Notes: generated by a model not told the origin, from the sequence alone. Positions 45,630 through 55,423 are shown, numbered from the stretch's first letter. The stretch is 64,000 nucleotides of DNA from Gammaproteobacteria bacterium RIFCSPHIGHO2_12_FULL_35_23 (GCA_001801465.1 MGXT01000019.1:1-64000), one strand, 5' to 3'. Translations and numbers: made by a program.

Positions 45630-47000
45630 ATGCTAGATACCGAATTTTTATCCCGCCTGCAATTTGCATTTACGATTAGTGCACATATCCTGTTTCCGGC
45701 ATTTAGTATAGGTCTTGCTACTTTTCTAGTAATTATGGAAGGCATTTGGCTTAAAACTAAAAATCCTTTGTACTTGAGTATTTGTAAGTTTTGGTTAAAA
45801 GTGTTTGCACTAACTTTTGGTATGGGGGTTGTATCAGGGTTGGTGATGGAATTTCAGTTAGGGACCAATTGGGCTGGTTTTACCAATACTATCGGTGATG
45901 TATTAGGTTCTTTATTTACTTACGAAGTATTAACTGCTTTTTTTATCGAAGCAGGTTTTTTAGGGGTGATGATCTTTGGTTGGGATAAAGTAGGGCCTAA
46001 GCTGCATTACTTTTCGACGATCCTAGTTTTTGTCGGAGTGACCTTATCAGCGTTTTGGATTTTATCGGCAAACTCTTGGATGCAAACGCCATCTGGTTTT
46101 ACCATTGTACAAGGGAAATTTATTGTCAGTAGTTGGTCACAAGTTATTTTTAATCCTTCAGTATTTCCGCGCTATTTCCACATGCTGTTAGCAGCTTATG
46201 TGACGACTGCTTTTGCGGTTGCGGGGATTTCTGCTTGGTATTTACTACGCAATGAATATGCTGAATTTGCTCGTAAATGTTTTTCTTTTGCTTTATGGGC
46301 AGCACTTATCTTAATTATTTTACAACTCTATATGGGTGATACAGTAGGTTTAGAAGTGCATCAACACCAACCTTTAAAAACGGCTGCAATGGAAGGGGTG
46401 TGGCAAACTCAACAAGGCGCTCCTTTATTACTTTTTGCTATTCCTGATATGGCAGCACAAAAGAATCTCTTTACCATTGGGGTTATTCCGCATATGGCGG
46501 CAGTACTAAATACGCATCAATGGAATGGAACCTTATTAGGTCTTTCTTCCGTTGCACCGAACTACCAACCTTATGTACCTTTTGTCTTTTTGAGTTTTCG
46601 CTTGATGGTAGGCTTAGGGGTGGTAATGTTTGTTATTGCTTTGTTAGGTGCTTGTTTACGGTTTCAAAATAGACTCTACTTTACCAAATGGTTCCAAAAA
46701 CTTTGTGTACTGGCTTCCCCCATTGGTTTTGTGGCTTTATGGGCTGGCTGGATTACTGCTGAAACAGGTAGACAGCCTTGGATAGTTTATAATTATTTGC
46801 GTACTGATCAGGCTTTTTCACCTGTGAGTCCAGCGCATGTGTTATTTACTTTCGTCTTATTAGTAATTGTTTATGGTATTATTTTTGGAATTTTCTATTT
46901 TCGGTATTTGTGGCGAATTTTACAACAAGGTCCTGAATTAAGTACCCCAGCTGAAGAGCAAGTATTTAGCTATTTAAATCCTATTAAAAAACCGGAGTAA
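45630..47000 (+). CDS. cioA: Cytochrome bd-type quinol oxidase subunit I (CIO type)
   Basis: Haem-bearing subunit of a bd-family quinol oxidase in the inner membrane, reducing oxygen without pumping protons. ATG 45630 after GGAGGG is preferred to the in-frame GTG 45615; the product is 456 aa. It has about nine membrane segments, the haem His19 in FTISAHILF, the conserved GRQPW in TAETGRQPWIVYNYLRT, and a short Q-loop, the mark of the cyanide-insensitive (CIO) subfamily found in Pseudomonas and Legionellales. First gene of cioA-cioB-DUF2474. Confidence 0.93.
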   Translation: MLDTEFLSRLQFAFTISAHILFPAFSIGLATFLVIMEGIWLKTKNPLYLSICKFWLKVFALTFGMGVVSGLVMEFQLGTNWAGFTNTIGDVLGSLFTYEVLTAFFIEAGFLGVMIFGWDKVGPKLHYFSTILVFVGVTLSAFWILSANSWMQTPSGFTIVQGKFIVSSWSQVIFNPSVFPRYFHMLLAAYVTTAFAVAGISAWYLLRNEYAEFARKCFSFALWAALILIILQLYMGDTVGLEVHQHQPLKTAAMEGVWQTQQGAPLLLFAIPDMAAQKNLFTIGVIPHMAAVLNTHQWNGTLLGLSSVAPNYQPYVPFVFLSFRLMVGLGVVMFVIALLGACLRFQNRLYFTKWFQKLCVLASPIGFVALWAGWITAETGRQPWIVYNYLRTDQAFSPVSPAHVLFTFVLLVIVYGIIFGIFYFRYLWRILQQGPELSTPAEEQVFSYLNPIKKPE

Positions 47001-47003
47001 GTT

Positions 47004-47990
47004 ATGCTTATTGTTACTTGGTTCGCAATCATTGCTTTTTGTGTTGTGATGTATATTATTCTTGATGGTTTTACGTTAGGTACCGGTATAGTCATGCCTT
47101 GGATGAAAATCGAGGAAAGAGACATCGCTATGAGTGTCATTCTTCCTACTTGGGATGGTAATCAAACTTGGTTAGTATTGGGAGGTGCTTCGCTCTATGG
47201 CGCTTTCCCCTTAGCTTTTAGTACTTTATTGCCCGCTTTTTATTTACCGCTTATTTTGATGGTAACTGCTTTATTGTTTAGAGGCGTTTGTTTTGAGTTT
47301 AGATTAAAGGCCAAGCAAGGCCGTAAGAATTGGGATTTATTATTTACTTTAAGTTCTATTTTGATTGCTTTTTTACAGGGTCTGGTTTTAGGAGCTTATG
47401 TGCAAGGTGTTAATCCCGGTTCAATCACTAATCATCCTTATCTATGGTTAACCCCTTTTTCAGTGATGACTGGTTTTGCAGTTATTTTTGGCTATAGCCT
47501 ATTGGGCTCTACGCGTTTGGTTTTAAAAACTGTGGGCAGCTTGCATGACAAGATGCGTGCTTATGCTATTTGGGCAAGCTTTTTTGTAATGCTGTTTATG
47601 TTAGTTGTCTCTGTTTGGATGCCACATATTGTACCGGTAATTTATGCACGTTGGTTTGCAAGTAGTAATCTTTATTATTTGATGGTTTTTCCATTGATTG
47701 CAGGGCTTGCTTATTTAGGATTATGGTTTAGTTTAGCCAAAAATAATGATTACACCCCTTATTGGTGTGTCGTGATTATTTTCCTGATGGGCTATTTTGG
47801 CTTAGGTTATAGTATGTGGCCTTACATTTTGCCTTATCAAGTAACTGCTTGGCAGGCAGCAGCGCCCGATAATACCTTAAAATTTATTTTGGTTGGGGCG
47901 GGCATTATGATTCCAGTTTTATTAATTTATACCGGTTATTCGTATCGAATCTTTCGGGGTAAAGTCCGTGAAGCTATCAGCGATTATTAA
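47004..47990 (+). CDS. cioB: Cytochrome bd-type quinol oxidase subunit II (CIO type)
   Basis: Partner of subunit I; 328 residues with eight to nine hydrophobic segments. The early motif DGFTLGTGIVMPW and PTWDGNQTWLVLGGASLYGAFP are the classical CydB/CioB signatures. It starts three bases after cioA, and its 3' end overlaps a small membrane-protein gene by 23 bases. Confidence 0.94.
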   Translation: MLIVTWFAIIAFCVVMYIILDGFTLGTGIVMPWMKIEERDIAMSVILPTWDGNQTWLVLGGASLYGAFPLAFSTLLPAFYLPLILMVTALLFRGVCFEFRLKAKQGRKNWDLLFTLSSILIAFLQGLVLGAYVQGVNPGSITNHPYLWLTPFSVMTGFAVIFGYSLLGSTRLVLKTVGSLHDKMRAYAIWASFFVMLFMLVVSVWMPHIVPVIYARWFASSNLYYLMVFPLIAGLAYLGLWFSLAKNNDYTPYWCVVIIFLMGYFGLGYSMWPYILPYQVTAWQAAAPDNTLKFILVGAGIMIPVLLIYTGYSYRIFRGKVREAISDY

Positions 47991-48135
47991 GTTTTCCAAA
48001 TTAAATCATTGGTGGTTGCAGTTTGCTCAGTGTAAAAGCAAGCTTTTGTGGTTTATATTGCTTTATCTTGCAGGAGTGGTTTCTGTGGGTGGTTTTGTAT
48101 TTAGCATGCGTTTACTATTAGGATTGCATGCTTAA
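47968..48135 (+). CDS. Small third subunit-like protein of the bd oxidase (DUF2474-like)
   Basis: A 55-residue gene too short for standard ORF lists. It starts with GTG, seven bases after CGGGGT, inside the 3' end of cioB. The single membrane segment LLWFILLYLAGVVSVGGFVF followed by SMRLLLGLHA fits the short DUF2474 / CydX-like proteins coded after cioB. CydX-type subunits stabilise the haem site of E. coli oxidase; the same role here is inferred from position, length and topology. Confidence 0.8.
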   Translation: MKLSAIIKFSKLNHWWLQFAQCKSKLLWFILLYLAGVVSVGGFVFSMRLLLGLHA

Positions 48136-48155
48136 TTTTAAGTAGGGATAGGCTT

Positions 48156-49598
48156 TTGAAATCCTTAATGTGGTTTCGACGAGATTTACGAGTTATTGAT
48201 AATACAGCATTATTACAAGCTGCAAAACATTCACCTCAGGGGTTAATTGGAATTTTTATTATAACACCGCAAACTTGGGTTGCCCATCATCGTGCTCCTT
48301 GTCAAATTGCATTTCTCTTAAAAAATCTGCAAGATTTATCAAAAACATTAGCTGATTATAATATTCCTTTGCTTATTAGAACGGTTCCTCGTTATGATGG
48401 ATGTGCTAAGCTTTTATTAAATATAATGAAAGAACAGCAGTGCAACACCCTTTATTTTAACAAAGAATATGAGTATGACGAGCAACAGCGTGATAATAAG
48501 ATTATTGATACTTTATTTCAGCTTAATTTTTTTATTAAAGCGTATGACGATCAAACTATTGTGCCACCTGGTGCAATAGTTTCAAAAACTTTGCAACCGT
48601 ATCAAATTTTTACGCCGTTTAAATCAAGATGGTTACAATATTTGTCAGTAAAGCAGAATTATTTGGCTGCTGGTAAACCTAAAATTCAGTTTAAACTATC
48701 TTTAGCAGCAGATCTTGTACCGTCTCATGTAAAAGAATTCAACAATCAATTTAATCTTAGTGCTTGGCCTATAGGAACCAAGGCTGCAGTCAAAAGGTTA
48801 CGTCAATTTGTGAAGAAAAAGGTAAAGCATTATGCCAAACATAGAGATTTTCCTGCTTTATCAGCAACCAGTGAATTATCACCTTATTTGACTTTGGGAA
48901 TTTTGTCTCTCAGACAATGTGTAACTGAATTATTAAAACAAACATCACAAGGCACACTAGAGGGGCTACTTACCTATGCAGGAGCTCGTACTTGGCTTAA
49001 TGAATTAGTTTGGCGAGAGTTTTATAAACATCTTATTTATTATTTTCCTTGGGTTTGTAAAAAGCAAGCATTTAAAAAAGAAACTGATCAATTACCTTGG
49101 TCATATAATCAGCGCTTATTTATAACCTGGTGTCGCGGACAGACCGGCTATCCTTTAGTCGATGCAGCGATGCGGTGTTTGAATCAAACTGGCTGGCTTT
49201 CAAATCGTTTACGCATGCTGGTTGCTATGTTTTTAGCAAAAAACTTATTACTTGATTGGCGTTTAGGGGAAGCTTATTTTATGGAACATTTGCTCGATGG
49301 CGATTTTGCAGCTAATAATGGCGGTTGGCAATGGGCAGCTTCGACAGGTACTGATGCAGTACCTTATTTTCGAATTTTTAATCCTATTACTCAGAGTAAG
49401 AAATTTGATCCGCAAGGAAAATTTATTCGTCAATATTGTCCAGAGCTTGCTTATTTAGATAATAAAAAAATTCATCAACCGTTTCGCTATGTAAAAGTAA
49501 AGGAACTGGGTTATCCTGAACCAATAGTCAATTTAGCTCGTAGCCGTGAGCTTGTAGTGCGCTATTTTAACAAGTTGCGACAGATTAATAAGCTTTAG
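48156..49598 (+). CDS. phr: Deoxyribodipyrimidine photolyase (class I type)
   Basis: Light-driven repair of pyrimidine dimers, cofactor FAD. 480 residues: N-terminal Rossmann domain starting SLMWFRRDLRVIDN, C-terminal FAD domain with TWLNELVWREFY, GYPLVDAAMRCLNQTGWLSNR and GGWQWAASTGTDAVPYFRIF that contain the electron-transfer Trp residues and substrate pocket. The TTG start at 48156 is supported by AGTAGGGA eight bases upstream; ATG 48168 would trim the first strand. Its 3' end overlaps the convergent proS by 14 bases. Confidence 0.95.
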   Translation: MKSLMWFRRDLRVIDNTALLQAAKHSPQGLIGIFIITPQTWVAHHRAPCQIAFLLKNLQDLSKTLADYNIPLLIRTVPRYDGCAKLLLNIMKEQQCNTLYFNKEYEYDEQQRDNKIIDTLFQLNFFIKAYDDQTIVPPGAIVSKTLQPYQIFTPFKSRWLQYLSVKQNYLAAGKPKIQFKLSLAADLVPSHVKEFNNQFNLSAWPIGTKAAVKRLRQFVKKKVKHYAKHRDFPALSATSELSPYLTLGILSLRQCVTELLKQTSQGTLEGLLTYAGARTWLNELVWREFYKHLIYYFPWVCKKQAFKKETDQLPWSYNQRLFITWCRGQTGYPLVDAAMRCLNQTGWLSNRLRMLVAMFLAKNLLLDWRLGEAYFMEHLLDGDFAANNGGWQWAASTGTDAVPYFRIFNPITQSKKFDPQGKFIRQYCPELAYLDNKKIHQPFRYVKVKELGYPEPIVNLARSRELVVRYFNKLRQINKL

Positions 49599-51072
49599 CA
49601 AAAATAGTTTTATAGCCTACTTTTTTGCCAGTAAAAATACAAATGCCTGCTTCTTTGGTTTGTTCAAAAGGAATGCAGCGAGCACTTACTTTTAAAGGCT
49701 TAATAAATTCTTCAATTGCTGGATCGTCAAGAGCATAGCAGCTTGCAAATCCTCCTTCGCCATTAAAAAATTCATTAAACTCAGCTAAAGTGTTTATTTC
49801 TTTAGTATTAGCTTGTAAATAATCCTGAGCTTTAACAAGTAAAGCATTTTGAATAGTGTCTAATAAGCTTGTAACCGTTGCAACAAACTCATTGCGTAAA
49901 ACACTTTGTTTTTGTGAAACAGGCAAGTGTCTTTGAGCCATAAATACAGCTTGATTATCAATATCACGCAGCCCAATTTCTAAACGAACTGGGACGCCTT
50001 TTTTTACCCACTGCCAATTCTTATCTCCACCTCGTAAATCGCGATCATCGATTTTTACTCGTAAAGGTTGATGATGATAATTTAGTCCCTGCAATTCTTG
50101 TTGTAATTGCTGACAATAAGTCAGCACCTTGCTGCGATCTGTTTCATTACGATAAATAGGTAATATAACTATTTGTTCAGGGGCAATTTTAGGGGGTAAT
50201 ACTAAGCCATCATCATCACTATGAACCATGATTAAGCTGCCAATTAAACGAGTTGAAACGCCCCAAGAAGTAGTCCAAGCAAATTGACGTTCTCCTGCTT
50301 GGTTAAGAAATTCAATATGAGAAGCTTTTGAAAAGTTTTGACCTAAAAAGTGTGAGGTACCAGCTTGTAGAGCTTTCTTATCTTGCATCATAGCTTCGAT
50401 ACAATAAGTGTTTACTGCACCAGGAAAACGTTCACTGGCGGTTTTTTCACCTTTAATGACAGGCATTGCTAAGATGTTTTCACAAAATTCAGCATAAACT
50501 GCTAACATTTTTAAAGTTTCCTCAACCGCTTCTTGTTTAGTTTCATGAACAGTATGACCTTCTTGCCATAAAAATTCAGTTGTTCTTAAAAATAGGCGGG
50601 TGCGCATTTCCCAGCGCATGATATTGGCCCATTGATTAATTAAAAGAGGAAGGTCACGATAGGATTGCACCCATTTTGCAAACATTTCACCAATAATTGT
50701 TTCACTGGTTGGGCGTATAACATAAGGTTCTTCAAGTTTGCCAGCAGGAATGAGTCTACCTTCTTCATTGGCTTCTAAACGATGATGGGTAACTACTGCA
50801 CATTCTTTTGCAAACCCTGCTACGTGTTTAGCTTCGCGTTCTAAATAGCTTAAAGGAATTAATAAAGGAAAATAAGCATTAACATGGCCTGTTGCTTTAA
50901 TTCGTTGATCAAGATCACGCTGCATAGCCTCCCAAATGGCATAGCCCCAGGGCTTAATAACCATGCAGCCTCGAACAGGTGAGGCTTCAGCCAGATCAGC
51001 GGCAGCAATGACTTGTTGATACCACTCAGGGTAGTTTTCTTGACGGGTAGGTGTAATAGCTGTTTTAGTCAT
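49585..51072 (-). CDS. proS: Prolyl-tRNA synthetase, short archaeal/eukaryote-like type
   Basis: Charges tRNA-Pro. The 495-residue product has the class II motifs: MVIKPWGYAIWEAMQ near the start, motif 2 MRTRLFLRTTEFLWQEGHT, motif 3 around GLVLPPKIAP, and the anticodon-binding and C-terminal zinc-type domain ending in FAKAY. It lacks the roughly 180-residue YbaK-like editing insert of the usual 570-aa gammaproteobacterial ProRS and matches the type-3 / archaeal form. Such genes are spread by horizontal transfer. Editing of Ala-tRNA-Pro would need a separate protein. Confidence 0.93.
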   Translation of the reverse strand: MTKTAITPTRQENYPEWYQQVIAAADLAEASPVRGCMVIKPWGYAIWEAMQRDLDQRIKATGHVNAYFPLLIPLSYLEREAKHVAGFAKECAVVTHHRLEANEEGRLIPAGKLEEPYVIRPTSETIIGEMFAKWVQSYRDLPLLINQWANIMRWEMRTRLFLRTTEFLWQEGHTVHETKQEAVEETLKMLAVYAEFCENILAMPVIKGEKTASERFPGAVNTYCIEAMMQDKKALQAGTSHFLGQNFSKASHIEFLNQAGERQFAWTTSWGVSTRLIGSLIMVHSDDDGLVLPPKIAPEQIVILPIYRNETDRSKVLTYCQQLQQELQGLNYHHQPLRVKIDDRDLRGGDKNWQWVKKGVPVRLEIGLRDIDNQAVFMAQRHLPVSQKQSVLRNEFVATVTSLLDTIQNALLVKAQDYLQANTKEINTLAEFNEFFNGEGGFASCYALDDPAIEEFIKPLKVSARCIPFEQTKEAGICIFTGKKVGYKTIFAKAY

Positions 51073-51587
51073 AAGTTTATATCTGTTTATTAGTGAATAA
51101 CTGATAGTTTATCTTAAAATTTATTAGGTGTCAGGAGAATATGGGATTGTTTTAGCTCGTCTAGTAATTTTTTCGGGACTTGTTAGTGAAAATGGTAGAA
51201 GTTTTTTAAACAATTGAGTTTTTACTTTTTATATTGAGTTATAAATAAACAGGAAGTAACTAATAGATGGGTCAAAACTTACATAGTATATTGTTTTTCG
51301 ATATATTGTGAAAGTTTTAATACAAGACAGGTATTTAATAATTGCTTAGGCTAAGTAAAGTATGCTGAGCACTTCTTTATGCAAAGATCAATATTTTCCT
51401 CCTGATAGAAGGTGCTCTATATAACGCAGCAAAGAATTATTTTTACCTTTCATTCACAAATAGCAATAGAAAGCGCTACTATTTGCAACGAATAAGGAAA
51501 AGTATATTTTTAATAAGTTATAAATGCTTAATACAGATGAGCTCTAACTTTCCAGGCAGCAGAATTGCAATAGCACTTTTAAAATAG
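51073..51587. other. 515-base spacer without a gene
   Basis: No frame on either strand looks coding. It contains an imperfect hairpin (51367-51417) and a 7-bp dyad CAAATAG / CTATTTG around 51457-51485. It separates the 5' end of proS from the 3' end of corC, so it must hold the proS promoter. A small RNA is possible but not shown. Confidence 0.6.
51367..51417 (+). other. Imperfect hairpin, possible structured RNA
   Basis: GAGCACTTCT at 51367-51376 pairs with AGAAGGTGCTC at 51407-51417, ten base pairs with one bulged G, around a 30-base loop. No T-run follows, so it is not a standard terminator. Confidence 0.35.
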
Positions 51588-52421
51588 CTATAAATTAATA
51601 GTCATCCGCAATAAGCGAATTCTGCGACTGTCAGCATTTAAAACGGTAAAATGATAAGGGCCAATCTTAGTGGTTTCGCCACGTTTAGGCATATGACCCA
51701 ATTTATGTAACACCAGGCCACCAATAGTGTCAAAATCTTCGTCACTTAAGTCGGCAGAAAAATATTCGTTAAACTCCTCAATAGTGGTTAAGGCATTAAC
51801 TGTATAGTTGAGATCATTGTGTTTACGAATAAATTCTTGGTCTTCTTCTAGGTCAAATTCATCTTCAATTTCACCTACAATTTGTTCTAGCACATCTTCA
51901 ATAGTAACTAAGCCTGCAATACCACCATACTCATCTACCACAATGGCTAGGTGATTTCGTGTCCGTCTAAAGTCTCGTAGTAAACTGTCTAAACGTTTAC
52001 TTTCAGGGACAAAAGCTGTTGGTCGGATAATATTATTGATGTCAAAATTTCCAGCTTTATCATTAAAAACATATTTTAAAACATCTTTAGCCAGCAAAAT
52101 ACCAATGATTTTATCTCGGTTTTCACCTACTACCGGAAAACGAGAATGTCCAGATTCACTGATAATAGGTAAAATATCATCTAATGTAGAGTCGGCTTTA
52201 ATAACCGTCATTTGCATACGAGGAATCATAATATCGCGCGCTTGCATTTCAGAAACTTGCATGACTCCTTCTATCATAGCCAAAAGTTCGGCAGTTAATA
52301 ATTGCCTATCGACAGCGTCACGTAATAATTCAATTAGTGCTTCACGGTCTTTCGGCTCGCCATTAAAAACAGTGCTTAAGCGTTCTAACCAGGTTTTGTG
52401 TTTTGGAATATCATCAGACAT
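51588..52421 (-). CDS. corC: CorC/YbeX-type CBS-domain protein
   Basis: Cytosolic protein linked to Mg/Co homeostasis. 277 residues: two CBS domains (about 65-190) with VMQVSEMQARDIMIPRMQM and LAIVVDEYGGIAGLVTIEDV, then the C-terminal CorC_HlyC domain (FNEYFSADL, GHMPKRGET). It has no membrane DUF21 region, as in E. coli YbeX. It is last in miaB-phoH-ybeY-corC, ten bases after ybeY; lnt, which follows in E. coli, is absent here. Confidence 0.93.
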   Translation of the reverse strand: MSDDIPKHKTWLERLSTVFNGEPKDREALIELLRDAVDRQLLTAELLAMIEGVMQVSEMQARDIMIPRMQMTVIKADSTLDDILPIISESGHSRFPVVGENRDKIIGILLAKDVLKYVFNDKAGNFDINNIIRPTAFVPESKRLDSLLRDFRRTRNHLAIVVDEYGGIAGLVTIEDVLEQIVGEIEDEFDLEEDQEFIRKHNDLNYTVNALTTIEEFNEYFSADLSDEDFDTIGGLVLHKLGHMPKRGETTKIGPYHFTVLNADSRRIRLLRMTINL

Positions 52422-52430
52422 AAAAGCCTC

Positions 52431-52922
52431 TTATTTCCTTACTAAATAGGGGTTGTTAAAATTTAATTGTTGTAAAATTGCAATTTCTAAAGTTTCCATT
52501 GTTTTTGCTTGTGCAGTAGTTTGATGATCATAACCTAATAAATGTAAGACGCCATGGATGGTTAAATGAGCCCAGTGAGCCTGTAGAGCTTTGCTTTGGG
52601 TTAAAGCTTCTTGCTTTATAAGCTCTGCGCAGAGCACTAAATCCCCTAATAATTTTGTAGCCCCAGCCTCTTGATGTTCATCATATGAAAACGATAATAC
52701 ATTAGTAGGTTTATTTTTACCTCGATATCTAAAATTAAGTTCCTTACTTTCCTTGGGTTCAACAATGCGAATACAAAGCTCCAATTTTTCTTTAAAGTGA
52801 TTGGCTAAAGCAACAGTAGCCCAGCTGTGAAATTCTTGCCTAGTAGGAAGATCCATTTCTTTACACGCGATTTGTAAAGCAAGCCTAAGGCTTGCTTTAC
52901 TATTGTTTTTCTTCGTTTTCAT
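52431..52922 (-). CDS. ybeY: Endoribonuclease YbeY
   Basis: Zn-dependent RNase for 16S rRNA 3' maturation and ribosome quality control. The motif HLTIHGVLHLLGYDH carries the three His ligands (H-x3-H-x5-H). RYRGKNKPTNVLSF is also typical. I choose the ATG at 52922, which overlaps phoH by 23 bases; in-frame ATGs at 52928 and 52946 would extend it. No good Shine-Dalgarno is seen, suggesting coupling to phoH. Confidence 0.93.
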   Translation of the reverse strand: MKTKKNNSKASLRLALQIACKEMDLPTRQEFHSWATVALANHFKEKLELCIRIVEPKESKELNFRYRGKNKPTNVLSFSYDEHQEAGATKLLGDLVLCAELIKQEALTQSKALQAHWAHLTIHGVLHLLGYDHQTTAQAKTMETLEIAILQQLNFNNPYLVRK

Positions 52923-53871
52923 AAGCATGAATAATGCTTTGCACAATGGGGTGTCTAATCACATCGGTTACATCAAAAAACATAAAACTAATATCCTCTA
53001 TATCACGTAATAAATGAATTACATGTTTTAAGCCAGAGCGTTGGTTTTTTAATAAGTCAATTTGGGTCACATCTCCAGTAATGACTGCTTTGGAACCAAA
53101 TCCAATCCTAGTTAGAAACATTTTCATTTGCTCAACAGTGGTATTTTGAGCCTCGTCTAAAATAATATAAGCATCGCTTAAAGTACGACCACGCATGTAA
53201 GCCAAAGGAGCAATTTCAATAATGTTTTTTTCAATTAAACGGCCAACTCGGTCAAAACCAAGCATAGTATAGAGCGCATCATAAATAGGCCGTAAATAAG
53301 GGTCTACTTTTTGGGTTAGATCGCCTGGTAGAAAGCCTAGGCGCTCTCCCGCTTCAACGGCTGGTCTGACTAAGACTAAGCGTTTAACCAAATCTTTTTC
53401 TAAAGCATCAATTGCGCAAGCAACGGCAAGATAAGTTTTACCAGTTCCAGCAGGGCCAATACCAAAATTGACCGTATGACTAAAGATATTTTTTAAATAC
53501 AGTTGTTGATTTTTAGTACGGCCTTGAATAGCACCTGCTTTAGTATAAAGAATAACTTCTTGTTGATTAGAAGTTATTTCAGTAGGTGGAACTTTTTTCT
53601 TTTCACTGCGCAGCGTTATATGTACATCGTGTAATTCAACCGGTTGTTGATTAACCGTTTGTAGATGTAATTGTTTAAGAACATTAATAGCTGCAGTGAC
53701 AGCGGCTTGTTTACCAGTGATTGTAAAAAGTTGACCTCGATTATGAATTTCAACATTTAAACGATTTTCAATAAGTTGAATGTTTTCATCACATTGTCCA
53801 CACAGGTTGGCTAGGCGAACATTATCTTCAGGGGTTAGTAACAGTTTTTCTGAGTAAGTCTTATGGTCCAT
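52900..53871 (-). CDS. phoH: PhoH-like ATPase (YbeZ)
   Basis: RNA-linked ATPase that partners YbeY. The 323-residue product has Walker A GPAGTGKT at about 139-146, followed by [18 protein letters not shown], Walker [12 protein letters not shown] and sensor [19 protein letters not shown]. The first 100 residues are a KH-like domain. It overlaps miaB by 11 bases and ybeY at the other end. Confidence 0.95.
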   Translation of the reverse strand: MDHKTYSEKLLLTPEDNVRLANLCGQCDENIQLIENRLNVEIHNRGQLFTITGKQAAVTAAINVLKQLHLQTVNQQPVELHDVHITLRSEKKKVPPTEITSNQQEVILYTKAGAIQGRTKNQQLYLKNIFSHTVNFGIGPAGTGKTYLAVACAIDALEKDLVKRLVLVRPAVEAGERLGFLPGDLTQKVDPYLRPIYDALYTMLGFDRVGRLIEKNIIEIAPLAYMRGRTLSDAYIILDEAQNTTVEQMKMFLTRIGFGSKAVITGDVTQIDLLKNQRSGLKHVIHLLRDIEDISFMFFDVTDVIRHPIVQSIIHAYENEEKQ

Positions 53872-55198
53872 CTATGGTTATAATTTCTCCACGTAAAGAA
53901 TTTCTTAAGCGCTTAGTTATTGTGACATCAACAAATTGGCCAAGCAAGCGATTTGAACCTTTGAAATTAACGATTCGATTATTTTCTGTACGACCTGTCA
54001 ATTCATTGGGATCTTTTTTTGAGGGGCCAGTCACTAAAATGCGCTGTTTTGAGCCTAACATCTTTTGACTGATTTGAGCAGACTGTTCAGTTAATAAAGT
54101 TTGTAAGGTGGCTAGCCGTTGTTTTTTGACAGAGAGTGGTGTGTTATCGGGTAAGTTTGCAGCAGGTGTGCCAGGGCGAGGGCTGAAAATAAAACTAAAG
54201 GAATTATCAAAGCCAATTTCTTCTACTAGTTGAATAGTTTTTTGGAACTCTTCTTCGGTTTCGCCAGGAAAGCCAACTATAAAGTCTGAGCCTATACTAA
54301 TATCAGGCCGTACTTTACGTAATTTGCGAATTTTAGATTTAAATTCTAGTGCTGTGTAATTGCGTTTCATCGCAGCTAAAACTCGATCTGAACCAGATTG
54401 AACTGGAAGATGCAAATGATTAGCTAAGGCAGAAACTTCTGCATAAGCTGCGATAAGATTGTCAGAAAAAGCATTAGGGTGTGAAGTGGTAAAACGAATC
54501 CGCTCAATGCCATCAATGGCTGCTGTATAATGAATTAATAAGGCTAAATCTGCATAATCTCCTTCGTGCATTAAACCGCGATAGTCATTGACATTTTGTC
54601 CTAAAAAAGTAATTTCTTTTACGCTTTGTTTAGCTAAAGTTACTGCTTCAGCAATGACATCATCGAAAGGCCGGCTGATTTCTTCTCCGCGAGTGTAAGG
54701 TACGATGCAATAACTACAATATTTACTGCAACCTTCCATGATGGAGATCATTGCGCTGGGACCTTCAACCCGCGGATCTGGTAATTTATCAAATTTTTCA
54801 ATTTCGGGAAACGATACATCAACAACCCCTTTTCTGCTGGTTGTTGTTTGTTGATAAAGTTCAGGCAAACGATGAATGGTTTGTGGACCAAAAACCATAT
54901 CTACGTAAGGGGCGCGTTTAATAATGTTTTCGCCTTCTTGGCTGGCCACACAGCCACCGACACCTATTTTAAGCTGAGGTTTTTTTTCTTTTAAAAATTT
55001 AATTCGTCCTAATTCTGAAAAAACTTTTTCTTGAGCTTTTTCTCGTATGGAGCAAGTATTTAATAAAATAATATCAGCTTCTTCGATGTTATCGGTTTTT
55101 TCGGTAGCACAATGTTCAGCTAAAACATCTTGCATACGGGCCGAATCATATTCATTCATCTGACAGCCGTAAGTTTTAATAAAAACCTTTTTGCTCAT
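53861..55198 (-). CDS. miaB: tRNA-2-methylthio-N6-dimethylallyladenosine synthase
   Basis: Radical SAM enzyme that adds the methylthio group at A37 of tRNAs. 445 residues: N-terminal UPF0004 domain with auxiliary-cluster Cys12, Cys49 and Cys83 ([32 protein letters not shown]), the SAM cluster Cys157-Cys161-Cys164 in [16 protein letters not shown], and a C-terminal TRAM domain. First gene of the four-gene operon. Confidence 0.97.
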   Translation of the reverse strand: MSKKVFIKTYGCQMNEYDSARMQDVLAEHCATEKTDNIEEADIILLNTCSIREKAQEKVFSELGRIKFLKEKKPQLKIGVGGCVASQEGENIIKRAPYVDMVFGPQTIHRLPELYQQTTTSRKGVVDVSFPEIEKFDKLPDPRVEGPSAMISIMEGCSKYCSYCIVPYTRGEEISRPFDDVIAEAVTLAKQSVKEITFLGQNVNDYRGLMHEGDYADLALLIHYTAAIDGIERIRFTTSHPNAFSDNLIAAYAEVSALANHLHLPVQSGSDRVLAAMKRNYTALEFKSKIRKLRKVRPDISIGSDFIVGFPGETEEEFQKTIQLVEEIGFDNSFSFIFSPRPGTPAANLPDNTPLSVKKQRLATLQTLLTEQSAQISQKMLGSKQRILVTGPSKKDPNELTGRTENNRIVNFKGSNRLLGQFVDVTITKRLRNSLRGEIITIDGP

Positions 55199-55275
55199 TG
55201 CTTGGGCTCATTATAGAGTTAAAAACGGACAATTTTAGAGCTTTTTAAGGTAGATTACCAGTCTCAATTAAGGAT

Positions 55276-55308
55276 TTTAATAATTTATTAACTGTTTGAA
55301 AATAAATT
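55276..55308 (+). promoter_or_regulatory. PmrA-box-like repeat before the 308-aa gene
   Basis: TTTAATAAT (55276-55284), two bases, ATTAACTGT (55287-55295), 12 of 18 matches to the PmrA box by eye. A -10-like TAAATT at 55303-55308 begins 16 bp after the second half-site start, as for two other accessory genes. A third TTAA lies at 55268. Chance matches are easy in this AT-rich spacer. Confidence 0.35.
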
Positions 55309-55423
55309 ATTTTTTTTCTCAATTATAAGCTTGTTATAGTATCAGGTGATTTTTGTATATTCTCTGTACAGTGTTATTTTTTCAAGTTAAAATAGCCTAG
55401 AAATAATAAGAAGACCTCATATC

